Source: Planctomycetota bacterium | GTDB taxonomy: Bacteria; Planctomycetota; UBA1135; GCA-002686595 | Direction of reading: 5' to 3' | Length of the DNA stretch: 64,000 bases | NCBI GenBank assembly: GCA_016795205.1 | Contig: JAEUHZ010000050.1 | Coordinates: 1 to 64,000, forward strand | In this document: positions 18,936 through 29,800 of the stretch, piece by piece | Layout: each line of letters begins with the position of its first letter | How positions within the stretch are numbered: the first letter of the stretch is position 1 | Program-made: the position numbers and the translations under genes | Notes under the pieces: model-generated | Database searches by the model: none | What the model saw: only the letters and a program-made list of their open reading frames with translations | Told to the model about the DNA's origin: nothing

Positions 18936-19151
18936 ATGAAGAAGGAAATCCATCCCAAGTACCACGAGTGCCAGGTCCACTGCGGCTGCGGCAACTCGTT
19001 CCAGACGCGCGCCACCGTGAAGGAGCTGCGCATCGAGATCTGCAGCGTCTGCCACCCGTTCTACTCGGGCGTGCAGAAGTTCGTGGACGCCGCCGGCCGC
19101 GTCGACCGCTTCAACAAGAAGTACGGCAAGCCGGCCGCCAAGCCCGCTTAG
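18936..19151 (+). CDS. rpmE: 50S ribosomal protein L31
   Basis: 71 residues, normal length. It starts [12 protein letters not shown] and has the four zinc-binding cysteines of the C+ form (HCGC and ICSVC), so it is the zinc-containing L31 rather than the zinc-starvation paralogue. It lies in the intersubunit bridge region of the ribosome. rpmE next to prfA is a common gene neighbourhood. Confidence 0.95.
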   Translation: MKKEIHPKYHECQVHCGCGNSFQTRATVKELRIEICSVCHPFYSGVQKFVDAAGRVDRFNKKYGKPAAKPA

Positions 19152-19187
19152 CTCGCCCCGCCGGCCCGCGCCCGCGGTCCGGCAGCC

Positions 19188-19225
19188 ACGCCCGCCGCGC
19201 GTCCCGCCCAGGACGCGGCGGGCGT
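19188..19225 (+). terminator. Stem-loop between rpmE and prfA
   Basis: The arms ACGCCCGCCGCGCGTCC and GGACGCGGCGGGCGT pair over 15 bp with a 2-nt bulge around a 6-nt loop (CGCCCA), 37 nt after the rpmE stop. It is followed by CGTCGTTCCC, a poor T-tract. Likely a terminator or attenuating hairpin. Confidence 0.45.
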
Positions 19226-19255
19226 CGTCGTTCCCACCCGAGGAGCTCCCGCGCC

Positions 19256-20338
<1,083 letters not shown>

Positions 20339-20351
20339 TGGCAGCCGTGCG

Positions 20352-21413
20352 GTGGCATCGTCGGGCGCGGTGAACGTGACGCAGCCCAGGGAGCCCGTGA
20401 AGCCGCGCACCGCGGGCGAGATGCTCAAGCTCGCGCGCGAGTTCCTGCTCAAGAAGGGCATCGAGGAGGCGCGCCTCGAGGCCGAGCTGCTCGTCGCGCA
20501 CGCGCTGGGTCTCGACCGGCTCGCGCTGTTCCTCCAGCACGACCGGCCGATCGGTGACGAGGAGCTCGCGCGCGGGCGAGAGCTCCTCGTGCGGCGCGGG
20601 AAGCGCGAACCCACTGCCTACCTGACGGGATCACGCGAGTTCTACGGGCGCTCCTTCGCGGTCGGTCCGGGCGCCCTGATCCCGCGGCCAGAGACCGAAA
20701 TCGTCGTCGACCGCGCGCGGGAGATCGCGCGCGGACGCGCGGCGTCGGGCAGTCCGCTGCTGTGCGCCGCGGACTATGGCACGGGCAGCGGGATCCTGGC
20801 GATCACGCTGGCGCTCGAGATCGAGGGGTTGCACGTGCTGGCGGTGGACGCGTCCGACGCGGCGCTCTCCTGGGCGCGGCGCAACGTCGAGCGGCACGCG
20901 CTCTCGATGGCGGAGGCTGGGCGCCCGGTCACGCCCACGCCACCGGCGCCGGGCGCGGACAGCGCCCGGCGCGCCGAGCATGCGGCACGCGCCGACGTCG
21001 GGCGGCGCGCGGATCTCGCCGCGCGCGCCGACCTGGCGCGGCGCGTCGAGCTCGCGCTGGGCGACGGCGTGGCGCTGCTCCTCGAGCGTGCGCGCGAGCG
21101 TCCGTTCGACCTCGTCGTGGCCAACCCGCCCTACGTGACGCGCGCAGAGGAGGCGGACCTCGCGCCCGAGGTGCGCGACCACGAGCCCGCATCGGCGCTG
21201 TTCGCGCCCGCGGGCGACCCCGACCACCACCTCGCGCGGCTCCTCGACCTCGTGCCGCGCGTGCTGGCGCCCGGCGGCACGCTGCTCGTCGAACTCGGCC
21301 ACCGGCAGGGGCCGCGCGCGCGGGGGCTGGCGCACAGCCGCGGCCTGGAGGCCCGCATCGGCCGCGACTTCGCCGGAATCGAGCGCGTGCTCGAGACGCG
21401 CCGGCCGGTCTGA
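20352..21413 (+). CDS. prmC: Release factor glutamine methyltransferase
   Basis: 353 residues. PrmC methylates the glutamine of the GGQ motif in release factors using SAM. It has the N-terminal helical domain (AGEMLKLAREFLLKKG), the Rossmann motif YGTGSGILAITLAL and the catalytic NPPYVT. An odd insertion of about 45 residues, rich in Ala, Arg and Asp with a repeated ARAD-x2-RRAD pattern, sits between the SAM-binding half and NPPY (about nt 20920-21055). GTG at 20352 is taken as start; GTG at 20370 (NVTQPRE) is equally plausible. Coupled to prfA. Confidence 0.93.
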   Translation: MASSGAVNVTQPREPVKPRTAGEMLKLAREFLLKKGIEEARLEAELLVAHALGLDRLALFLQHDRPIGDEELARGRELLVRRGKREPTAYLTGSREFYGRSFAVGPGALIPRPETEIVVDRAREIARGRAASGSPLLCAADYGTGSGILAITLALEIEGLHVLAVDASDAALSWARRNVERHALSMAEAGRPVTPTPPAPGADSARRAEHAARADVGRRADLAARADLARRVELALGDGVALLLERARERPFDLVVANPPYVTRAEEADLAPEVRDHEPASALFAPAGDPDHHLARLLDLVPRVLAPGGTLLVELGHRQGPRARGLAHSRGLEARIGRDFAGIERVLETRRPV

Positions 21414-21578
21414 CGCTCACGGCTCGAGCCCCGCGGGCGGACCAGGCCCGTGGGCGCCGCCTCACGACGACGGGGGGGAGGCCGCCGCGCCTGGGCCGGG
21501 CCAGGGCGGCCGGGCGCCGCACGGAGCTTCCATGGAATCTCGTGACAAGCCGCGATCTTCGGCCACAGTGGGTGGTCC

Positions 21579-22280
21579 ATGAAGCCGACCGTCGTCCTGG
21601 CCGAGGCCATGCTGCCCAACCGGCAGAAGCTCTCGCTGCGCCGTCACGACGGCCACTACCACATCCGCGTCGGCGGCGAGCTGCTCATGAGCACGACCGC
21701 GACCGCGTCCGAGGCGCAGATGGCCGAGCTGGCCCACGCAGCGTTCGGCGCAGGCGCGGGGCAGCGCGTCCTGATCGGTGGCTTCGGCTTCGGGTTCACG
21801 CTGCGGCGCATGCTCGAGCTCGTCGGGCCCGACGTGCACGTGCAGGTCGCCGAGCTGCTGCCGCAGATCGTCGAGTGGAACCGCGTGCACCTGGCCAGCG
21901 TGAACGGCCAGCTGCTCGACGATCCGCGCGTCGAGGTCCTCCTGGGCGACGTGTTCGCCGTGCTGGGCAGCGCCGCGCCGGCGAGCTACGACGCCGTGCT
22001 GCTCGACGTCGACAACGGCCCGGAGGCGCTGGTCGACGCGCGCAACGAGCGGCTCTACGCCGACGTGGGGCTGGCCGCGCTGTCGCGCGCGCTGAAGCCG
22101 GGTGGGCGCGCCGTGTTCTGGTCGGCGGGCACGGACGATCGGTTCCTGCGTCGGCTCAAGCGGGCCGGCTTCCAGGCCGAGGCGCTCTGGGCCAAGGCCT
22201 ACCCGCAGGCGCAGGTCAAGACGCACACGCTGTTCGTCGCCGACTGGCCGCGTCGGGAGCGGCCGCACTCCCCCGAGTGA
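21579..22280 (+). CDS. Spermidine synthase-like Rossmann methyltransferase-fold protein
   Basis: 233 residues. It has the polyamine-synthase/SAM-MTase fold: a short beta N-terminal part (HIRVGGELLMST), GGFGFGFTLRRML as the nucleotide loop, VAELLPQIVEWNR as the acidic ribose-binding strand, and DAVLLDVDNGPEAL in the position of the active-site loop. Members of this group are often annotated as spermidine synthase, but the N-terminal tetramerisation domain is reduced and the aminopropyl-transfer residues are not clearly kept. The substrate is unknown. It stands alone between prmC and mrfA. Confidence 0.75.
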   Translation: MKPTVVLAEAMLPNRQKLSLRRHDGHYHIRVGGELLMSTTATASEAQMAELAHAAFGAGAGQRVLIGGFGFGFTLRRMLELVGPDVHVQVAELLPQIVEWNRVHLASVNGQLLDDPRVEVLLGDVFAVLGSAAPASYDAVLLDVDNGPEALVDARNERLYADVGLAALSRALKPGGRAVFWSAGTDDRFLRRLKRAGFQAEALWAKAYPQAQVKTHTLFVADWPRRERPHSPE

Positions 22281-22355
22281 GATCGGCCGCGGGCGCGGCT
22301 TGCGCTGCAGCGCGTCGACCCTAACATCTTCCTAACCAGGAGGGGGGCGGCAGCG

Positions 22356-24845
22356 ATGGGGATCAGGGACGGGCGTGGAGCACCGGCCGGAGAGCCGGAG
22401 GTCAGGTCCGGCGGGAAGCGCCGAGCGCGGGCCGCGCGCGGTATCGCCGAGCTCGTGTCGCGCCTGCGCGAGGACCCGCGCTGGGCGCCGCGCTTCGAGC
22501 ACTGGCACGAGGTGCCGGCGCGCGTCGCGCAGACGGCGCCGTTCCCGGCCGCGCTCGACGCCCGCCTCGTCGAGCTCTACCGGAGTCGCGGGTTCGAGTC
22601 GCTCTACGCGCACCAGGCGCGCTTCGTCGAGCACGCGCTGGCCGGACGCGACGCGCTCGTCGCCACGCCGACCGCGTCGGGCAAGACGCTGTGCTACGTG
22701 CTGCCCGTCCTCGACGCGCTGTACGCGACCGACGGCGCGGCGCGCTCGCTGTTCCTGTTCCCGACGAAGGCGCTCTCGCAGGACCAGACGTCGTCGCTCA
22801 CGTCGGTCGTCGAGGGGCTCGGGGCGCCGTGGCACGCCTACACGTACGACGGCGACACGCCGCCCAGCGTGCGGCGCACGCTGCGCGACCGCGGGCACCT
22901 GGTGCTCACGAACCCGTACATGCTGCACGCCGGGATCCTGCCCAACCACGCCAAGTGGTCGGAGCTCTTCCGCGACCTGCGCTACGTCGTGATCGACGAG
23001 GTCCACACGCTGTCGGGCGTCTTCGGCAGCTCCGTCGCCAACGTCTTGCGGCGCCTCGTGCGCATCGCGCGGCACTACGGCTCGGACCCCCGGTTCCTCT
23101 TGTGCTCGGCGACCTTGCGCGAGGGGCGCGAGCACGCGCGCCGGCTCATCGGCCGCGACGTGGAGCTCGTCGAGGAGGACGGCTCGCCATCGGGCCCGCG
23201 CACGTTCGGCGTCTACAACCCGCCGATGCTGAACCCGGTCGCGGGCCTGCGCGCCAACGCGCTCGAGGAAGCGCGGCAGCTCGCCGCCGTCTTGTGCGGA
23301 CCGGCGCACCAGACGATCTTCTTCTGCCAGCGGCGCACGAGCGTCGAGGTGCTCACGCGCTACCTCAAGGAAGCGGCGCCGAACCTGGGCCTCTCCCCAG
23401 ACGAGATCAAGGGCTACCGCGGCGGGTACCTGCCCGACCTGCGGCGCGAGATCGAGGCCGGGCTGCGCAGCGGCACCGTCAAGGTCGTCGTGTCGACCAA
23501 CGCGCTCGAGCTGGGCATCGACATCGGCGCGCTCGACGTCGCCGTGCTGGTCGGCTACCCCGGCTCGCAGGCCAGCTTCTGGCAGCGCGCCGGCCGCGTT
23601 GGCCGGCGCCAGAAGCCGAGCCTGGTCGTGCAGGTCGCGACCAGCGACCCGGTCGACCAGTACCTGGCGCGACATCCCGGGACGCTCTTCGCGGCGCCGC
23701 GCGAGCGGCTGGGCCTCGACCCCGACAACCTCGTGATCCTGTCCGAGCAGGTGAAATGCGCTGCGTTCGAGCTGCCGTTCCGCGAGGGAACGGCACCGGG
23801 CACGCTCGACGATCCCTCCTACGGCGCGGTGCGCGACGCGGCCGGGGTTCTGGACTACCTGGCCGAGGAATCCAAGCTGCTCCTCAAGCGCGGCGGCACC
23901 TGGCACTGGATGGCCGATGCGTACCCCGCGCAGGACGTGACGCTGGCCGGTGGCGAGCCCGACAACGTGCTGGTCCTCGACGCCGACACCAAGAAGGCGA
24001 TCGGCGAGATCGACCGCGCCGATTCGCTGACCACCGTGCACGAGGGCGCGATCTACCAGGTCCAGGGCGAGACCTGGAAGGTCGAGCGCTTCGACTACGA
24101 GAACCGCCGCGCGTACGTGCGGCGCGTCGACAGCGACTACTTCACCGAAGCCGAGCTGGACGTGTCCGTGCGTTTCCTGCGCCTGGAAGAGCGCCGGATG
24201 CGAGCACGTCGCGAGGCACCGGTCGCGCGGCCCGTGATCCCGGTCGAGCACGGCCACGAGCTCGAGGACCACAGCGTGTGGCGCGGCGAGGTCCATGTCA
24301 CGACCGTCGCGACGCAGTACAAGAAGGTGCGCTTCTACACGCGCGAGAGCGTCGGCGCGGAGGACATCGTGCTGCCGCCCGAGGAACTCGACACAGAGGC
24401 CTTCGTGCTGACGCTGTCCGACGCGGCGTCCTGCGAGCTGGGCCTCGCGGGCGGCGACCGCGGCGCTGCCTGGCGCGGCGTGGGCAGCCTGTTGCGCCGC
24501 GTCGCGCCGCTCTTCCTGCGCTGCCAGCCGCGCGACCTGGGGCTCTCGACGCAGGTGCGTTCGACGCACTTCCGGCGGCCGGCGATCACGCTCTACGACA
24601 CGGTGCAGGGCGGCGTGGGGCTCGCGACGCTCCTGTTCGGCGCGTACCGCGAGCTGTGCGGCGCCGCGCTCGAGGTCGTGTCGCGTTGCGATTGCGCCCA
24701 GGGCTGCCCGGCCTGCGTCGGCCCGCGCGAGGAAGTCGGGCCGCTCGGCAAGGAGGTCGCGCTGCGCGTCCTGGCGCACCTCGCCGCCGGACCGGATCCG
24801 ACCCCCGCGGACGTCGACGAGCGCGCAGTGGAGCCCGTGGCGTGA
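22356..24845 (+). CDS. mrfA: DEAD/DEAH-box helicase of the MrfA (YprA) family
   Basis: 829 residues. MrfA of Bacillus is a 3'-5' DNA helicase for repair of mitomycin damage. Walker A is ATPTASGKT (103-111); the DEVH box is in VVIDEVHTLSG; motif III is LCSAT. The second RecA domain ends in NALELGIDIGALDVAV and GRVGRR. The C-terminal DUF1998-type domain carries four cysteines in CDCAQGCPAC (778, 780, 784, 787), the metal-binding cluster of this family. AGGAGGGGGG lies 11 nt before the ATG and TAACAT (about 22323) is a possible -10. The stop overlaps the next gene by 4 nt (GTGA). Confidence 0.9.
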   Translation: MGIRDGRGAPAGEPEVRSGGKRRARAARGIAELVSRLREDPRWAPRFEHWHEVPARVAQTAPFPAALDARLVELYRSRGFESLYAHQARFVEHALAGRDALVATPTASGKTLCYVLPVLDALYATDGAARSLFLFPTKALSQDQTSSLTSVVEGLGAPWHAYTYDGDTPPSVRRTLRDRGHLVLTNPYMLHAGILPNHAKWSELFRDLRYVVIDEVHTLSGVFGSSVANVLRRLVRIARHYGSDPRFLLCSATLREGREHARRLIGRDVELVEEDGSPSGPRTFGVYNPPMLNPVAGLRANALEEARQLAAVLCGPAHQTIFFCQRRTSVEVLTRYLKEAAPNLGLSPDEIKGYRGGYLPDLRREIEAGLRSGTVKVVVSTNALELGIDIGALDVAVLVGYPGSQASFWQRAGRVGRRQKPSLVVQVATSDPVDQYLARHPGTLFAAPRERLGLDPDNLVILSEQVKCAAFELPFREGTAPGTLDDPSYGAVRDAAGVLDYLAEESKLLLKRGGTWHWMADAYPAQDVTLAGGEPDNVLVLDADTKKAIGEIDRADSLTTVHEGAIYQVQGETWKVERFDYENRRAYVRRVDSDYFTEAELDVSVRFLRLEERRMRARREAPVARPVIPVEHGHELEDHSVWRGEVHVTTVATQYKKVRFYTRESVGAEDIVLPPEELDTEAFVLTLSDAASCELGLAGGDRGAAWRGVGSLLRRVAPLFLRCQPRDLGLSTQVRSTHFRRPAITLYDTVQGGVGLATLLFGAYRELCGAALEVVSRCDCAQGCPACVGPREEVGPLGKEVALRVLAHLAAGPDPTPADVDERAVEPVA

Positions 24846-25972
24846 AGGAGTCGCTGCGCGACCGCTTGCGGCGCCTGCGCCGCGACGAAACGGGACCGGG
24901 GCCGCCCGCCGCGCCGCCGCGCGGAGACGCTCCAGCGCCGCGCGGGCCCACGACGCCGCGCGAAGACGCGCACGTGCCGCCGCCTTCTGGCATGCCGCGT
25001 GGAAGAGCGCCCGAGCGGTCGGCAGCGGCGCTGTCTCGTGGCACTGCAAGCGCGACGCCGGCCGCCCCGACGCCGGCCGCCCCGACGCCGGCCGCCCCGA
25101 CGCCGGCCACCCCGACGCCGGCCACCGCGACGCCGGCCACCGCGCAGGGCGGCTCCGAGCTCCAGCGCCGCCTCGCGCGCCGCGCCGCGCTCGTCGCGTC
25201 CGCCGCCGGCGACGACCTCGCGAGCGGCCCGCCGCCGCGCGCGCTCGACCTGGGGCGGCCCGCGCGGCTCGCCCCGACGGCGCGCGGCGCGCTGGCGCGC
25301 ACGAGCACGTTCGCACGCGACCACGCGCACGGGGCACGCTCGCTGGCCGAGGGGCTGGCGTACGACCCGGCGCTGCTCGCCGCGAGCGCCAAGGACGAGC
25401 GCCTGGCCGGGCTCGACCTCTCGCGCGCGGTGTACCTCGACACAGAAACCTCGGGCCTCTCGGGCGGCGCGGGGACCTACGTGTTCCTGGTCGGGCTCGG
25501 CACGTTCGGCCCCCTCGGCTTCGAGGTCTGGCAGGGATTCCTGGCCGACCCGGGCGACGAGCGCGCGCTGCTCGCGGAGACCGCCGAGCGCATCGCCGCT
25601 GCGTCGGCCGTGGTCTCGTTCTTCGGCAAGTCGTTCGATCGTCACCGGCTCGAGGACAAGATGCGGATGCACGGTGTCACACCCCCGTTCGCCGCACTGC
25701 CGCACCTCGACCTCTACTGGCCGCTGCGCCGCCTGTTCGGCGGCCGCTTCGAGAACGGACGGCTGAAGACGCTCGAGCGCGAGCTGTGCGGCGTCGTGCG
25801 CGACGACGACCTGCCGGGCAGCTTCGCGCCGGCGGCCTGGTTCGACTTCCTCGGGGATCGGCCGCACCGACTCGAAGGCGTCTTCCGCCACAACCTGGAG
25901 GACGTGCTGAGCCTCGTCGTGCTGCTCCCGCACGCCGCGCAGCCCTTGCCGGAGCGGACGAAGCCGCGATGA
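24842..25972 (+). CDS. mrfB: RNase H-like exonuclease of the MrfB (YprB) family
   Basis: 376 residues from GTG, overlapping mrfA by 4 nt. The first 150 residues are Pro/Ala/Arg-rich and probably disordered, with a tandem TPAAP repeat. The rest is a DEDD-type exonuclease domain: Asp200 and Glu202 in YLDTETSGLSGGAG, a VVSFFGKSFDRHRLE motif for the second acidic site, and HNLEDVLSLVVLL for the last. In Bacillus, mrfB encodes the nuclease partner of MrfA, and adjacency plus overlap support the same pairing here. The YprB TPR domain found in some homologues is not visible. Confidence 0.88.
   Translation: MKESLRDRLRRLRRDETGPGPPAAPPRGDAPAPRGPTTPREDAHVPPPSGMPRGRAPERSAAALSRGTASATPAAPTPAAPTPAAPTPATPTPATATPATAQGGSELQRRLARRAALVASAAGDDLASGPPPRALDLGRPARLAPTARGALARTSTFARDHAHGARSLAEGLAYDPALLAASAKDERLAGLDLSRAVYLDTETSGLSGGAGTYVFLVGLGTFGPLGFEVWQGFLADPGDERALLAETAERIAAASAVVSFFGKSFDRHRLEDKMRMHGVTPPFAALPHLDLYWPLRRLFGGRFENGRLKTLERELCGVVRDDDLPGSFAPAAWFDFLGDRPHRLEGVFRHNLEDVLSLVVLLPHAAQPLPERTKPR
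25054..25143 (+). repeat. Six 15-bp tandem repeats inside mrfB
   Basis: Six head-to-tail copies of GACGCCGGCC(G/A)CC(C/G)C encode the (A/T)TPA pentapeptide-like linker of MrfB. The first three copies are identical, the later three differ at one or two positions. In-frame units mean copy-number change would alter only linker length. Confidence 0.9.
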
Positions 25973-26820
25973 GCGCGCGCGCGCAGCCCGTGGTCACGAT
26001 CGCGGTGGACTGGTCCGGCGCGCTGACGGGCGCGCGCCAGCGCATCTGGCTGGCGGAAGCGCGCGCAGGCGGCCGGGCCGCGCCCGGCCCGCGACTCGTG
26101 CGCCTCGAGTGCGGCCGTGACCGCGCCGAGACGATCGACGAACTCGTCGCCAGCGCGCGGCGCGATCCACGGCTCGTCGTCGGCCTGGATTTCGCGTTCT
26201 CGCTGCCGGCCTGGTTCCAGGCGCGCCTGCGCATCCGCAGCGCGCGCGCCCTGTGGGAGCGCGTCGCGCGCGACGGCGAACACTGGCTGGCCGAATCGCC
26301 GCACCCGTTTTGGGGTCGGCCGGGCGTGCGCGCCCCGGCGTTCGACGCGCGCCGCCCGGCTTGGCGGGCCACGGAGGGCGAGGCCGTGCGCGAGCGCGGC
26401 GTGGGCCCCAAGAGCGTGTTCCAGATCGGCGGCGCGGGCTCGGTCGGCACCGGCTCCCTGCGCGGGATGCCGTTCCTCGTGACGCTCCAGGACGCGGGCT
26501 TCTCGATCTGGCCCTTCGACCCGCCGCGCCTGCCCATGGCGGTCGAGATCTACCCGCGCGTGCTCACGGGGCCGGTGAACAAGTCGAGCCGCGTGGCGCG
26601 CGCGCTGTACCTGCAGGCGCGCTTCGCGGACCAGCGCGAGGACCTGCTGCGCCTCGCGGAGTCGAGCGAGGACGCCTTCGATGCCTCCGTCTCCGCGCTG
26701 CGCATGCAGCGCCACGCGCGCCAACTCCTGGAGGGCCCACTGGCCTACTTGCCGCTCGATTCCCGCGAGGGCCGCATCTGGCGTCCGGCGCGCGACGTCG
26801 TCGCCGAGCGCACGGCCTGA
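25969..26820 (+). CDS. DUF429-like protein, third gene of the mrf unit
   Basis: 283 residues. The ATG overlaps the mrfB stop (ATGA). It starts with a strand-loop IAVDWSGALTGARQRIWLAE, followed by VVGLDFAFSLPAWFQ, which looks like the acidic strands of an RNase H-like fold as in DUF429 proteins. Other notable stretches are ESPHPFWGRPG, KSVFQIGGAGSVGTGS and MAVEIYPRVLTGPVNKS. I do not know its function. Tight coupling to a helicase and a nuclease suggests a role in the same DNA-processing pathway, but that is inference. Confidence 0.72.
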   Translation: MSARAQPVVTIAVDWSGALTGARQRIWLAEARAGGRAAPGPRLVRLECGRDRAETIDELVASARRDPRLVVGLDFAFSLPAWFQARLRIRSARALWERVARDGEHWLAESPHPFWGRPGVRAPAFDARRPAWRATEGEAVRERGVGPKSVFQIGGAGSVGTGSLRGMPFLVTLQDAGFSIWPFDPPRLPMAVEIYPRVLTGPVNKSSRVARALYLQARFADQREDLLRLAESSEDAFDASVSALRMQRHARQLLEGPLAYLPLDSREGRIWRPARDVVAERTA

Positions 26821-26859
26821 GCGGCATCCCGCGGGCCACGCGGGACCGTGCTGCGTTCC

Positions 26860-29800
26860 TCAGTCGCGTTCGCCGGAGAGCACCCACGCCGCCCAGTCCC
26901 GGGTCGCGTGGATGCGCGCACCGGTCTCGTCGCGGGCCTCGCGCAGACGCATCTTGGCGCCCCACAGCGCGGCCGCCTTGGTCTGACCCTCGACCCACAG
27001 CCGCCGGTAGAAGTCGAGCATGAGCTCACGCGTGGCCTCGTCGGGCACCTTCCACAGGCTGGTCACGACGCTCTGCGCGCCCGCCATGTGAAGCGCCTTC
27101 TGGAGGCTGGCCACGCCCTGGCCCGCGCGTCGCTCGCCGACGTTCGTGTCGCAGGCCGACAGCACCGCCAGTTCGCAGCGCGCGAGGTCGAGCGTCGAGA
27201 GCTCCTCGGCCGTGACGATCCCCGGCACGCGGCCGGTCGCGTCCGGCGGACGGTTCGCGCCGCACAGCGCCAGGCCCGCGAGCAGCATCGGGCTCATCCC
27301 GCGCACCACGCTCTCGGTCCCGGAGGGTGCGGCGAAGCGACGCTCGCCGAGCTCGCCGTCCGACCAGGCGCGCACCGACTCCGGCGCATACCAGCCGTGC
27401 GTCGCGACGTGCAGGTAGCGCGCGCGCGGCGCGGCAGCGAGCAGCGCCTCGCGCGAGGCGCTGCGCTTCTCCAGCGCCAGGGCGCCGCGCTCTTCGCCGA
27501 AGACCTCGGCGAAGAGCGCCGCGACCTCGCGCGCCTCCAGGCCCGTGTAGGTCAGCGGCGCGAACGCGCGCGGCCAGGCCGGCGCGGCGGACCCGCGCGT
27601 CCTGGCGTCGTCCGACTCGGGCTCGTCGCGTCCCAGCACCTCCGCGTCGGCCGCGTCGAGCGGCACCGGCTCCGAGTTGAACGCCGCGCCCCCCAGAGTG
27701 ACCAGGGCGCCAGCCGCCGACACCGCAGGAGCCGGCCGCAGCAGCTCGCGCAGGGCCACGCGCAGCTCGATGGACCAGCGCGCGCCGAGCAGCTCCCCGG
27801 TGCCGTGGTCCGGTGCGTCCAGCGGCAAGGCGTCCAGCGGCACGAGGTGCAGCACGTCGTCGACGGCCACGATCGCGCGCCGCGCGTCCGACAGCAGGGG
27901 CTCCAGCGGATCCCACACCAGGCGCCGCAGCGCGACGCCGGCCTCACGCTCGTCCTCGCCGGATGCGGTCGTTGCCAGACCCCGCTCGACGCCCGCGCCG
28001 ATCGCGCTGCGCCAGGCACGCACCGCGGCTTCGATCTGCGCCAGCGGACCCAGGTCGACGTGGGCCAGGTCGGGCGCGCCATCCGTCGCGCGCCGCAGCA
28101 CGAACGCGCCCAGCGCATCGACCGCCGGCGCGAGCGGGTCCGACGTCGTGCGGAGGCGCCGGTAGCCGATCGCGACCGCGTCGCGCGGCAACCGCGCCGC
28201 GAGCGCCTGCGCGTCGACCATCGGGTGCGCGCCGCCGGCCTCGGCGCCGCGCGCGGCCAGGGCGCGCTCGGCCCGCTCACGCCGCCCGCGGGCAGCGTGC
28301 ATCTGCTGCTCGGGCGCGCCAGCCTGGGCCAGGCCGGCGAGCACCGCCGAGGCCTCGCGCAACTCGGCCCGCAGGCGCGCGTAGTCCTCGTCCCGCGCGG
28401 TGCTGCTTGCGAGCTCGGCCGCCGCGAGGCCTGCCGCTCGCGTCGTCTCGCACAGCGCGAACGCGTCGGCCAGGAGCGCCGGGTCCGGCTCGAAGCCGCC
28501 CGCGCCCTGCGCGAACACGAGCAGCGTTTCGAGGTCGCCCGCCAGCCGCGCGCAGCGTTCCTCGGCCTCGCGCATCGCGCCGGTGAGGATCGCCGCCCGG
28601 GCCGTCTCGAGCGCCTGCTGTGCCATCTCGCGGACCAGCGCGCGGACGCGCTGGGCGGCTTGGGCGCGCGTAGCCTGGTCGGAGGCCGCTTCCGCGGCGT
28701 GAGCTCGCGCGGCGATCGCGTAGGCCAGGATCTCGCGCGCGCGCTGCACCCGCGGGTGCGCTGGGGGCAGCGCGCGCATGCGCGCGGCCAGCACCGCCTG
28801 CGCCAGGTCTTCGGCCTGATCGTGGCGGCCCAGCCGGTGGGCCGTCAGGGCCAGGTCGTGGCGCGCTTGGACCACCCGCTCGTGGTGCGGGCCCAGCGCG
28901 CGCTCGAAGTCCACGAGGACCGCTGCGAGCTCGGCGTGGGCGGTCTCGAAGTCACCGACTTCCCAGGCGTCGAGCGCCAGGGAAGCGCGCAGCTCGAGTC
29001 GCTCGGGATGGTCCGGCGGGAAGCGGCTCTCGGTGGCGGCATGCACCTGCGCGCGCAGGCGGCGGGCCTCGTCGCGCTCGCCCAGGCTCGCCAGCGTGAC
29101 GGACAGGTTGTTGCGCGACGTCCGTAGGTCCGGGTGATCGTCGGGGTACAGGAGCTCCTCGATCGCGACCACGCGCTCCTCGAGCACGCGCGCCGCGGCC
29201 GGGTCCCCGAGTTGCTTGAGCGTGCGCGCCAGTGCCAGCCGCGCGACCTGCAGGTCGGGGTCCCCCTCGGGCCGGCTTCGCTCGCGGGCCGCCAGCACCG
29301 CCTCCTCGAGCGCTCGCGCGCCGATCAGGTCGCCGAGAGCGCGGCGCGCCGCCGCCAGGTTCTGCCGCACGGAGAGCACGTCCGGCGAGTCGTCGGGCAG
29401 GCGCTCGACCGCGGCGCGCAGCACCTCCTCGAGCTCGGCCGCCGCGCCGGCCGCGTCTCCGCGCAAGAGGCGCGTGCTCGCCAGGTTGGCCCGCGCCCGC
29501 CACAGGTCCTCGGCGGCGCTGCGCGGGGAACGGCGGCGCACGTCCACGATGAGTGCGTCGACGCGCTCGGCCTCGGCCAGATCGCCGAGCTGGCGCAGCG
29601 CGAGCGATTGGACTTCGCGCATCCAGAGCAGATCCGGGTCGTCCTCGGCCGCGCGGGGCTCGAGCTCGCGCACGAGCTCCGCGGCGAGCTCCAGCGCGGC
29701 GCTGGGGTCGTTGGCGTGGAGCAACGTCGCGGCGAGCCCGCTCCGCGCGCGCGTGATCTGGCGCGCGCCCGGCTCGTGGCGGCGCTCCGCGAACGCCAGG

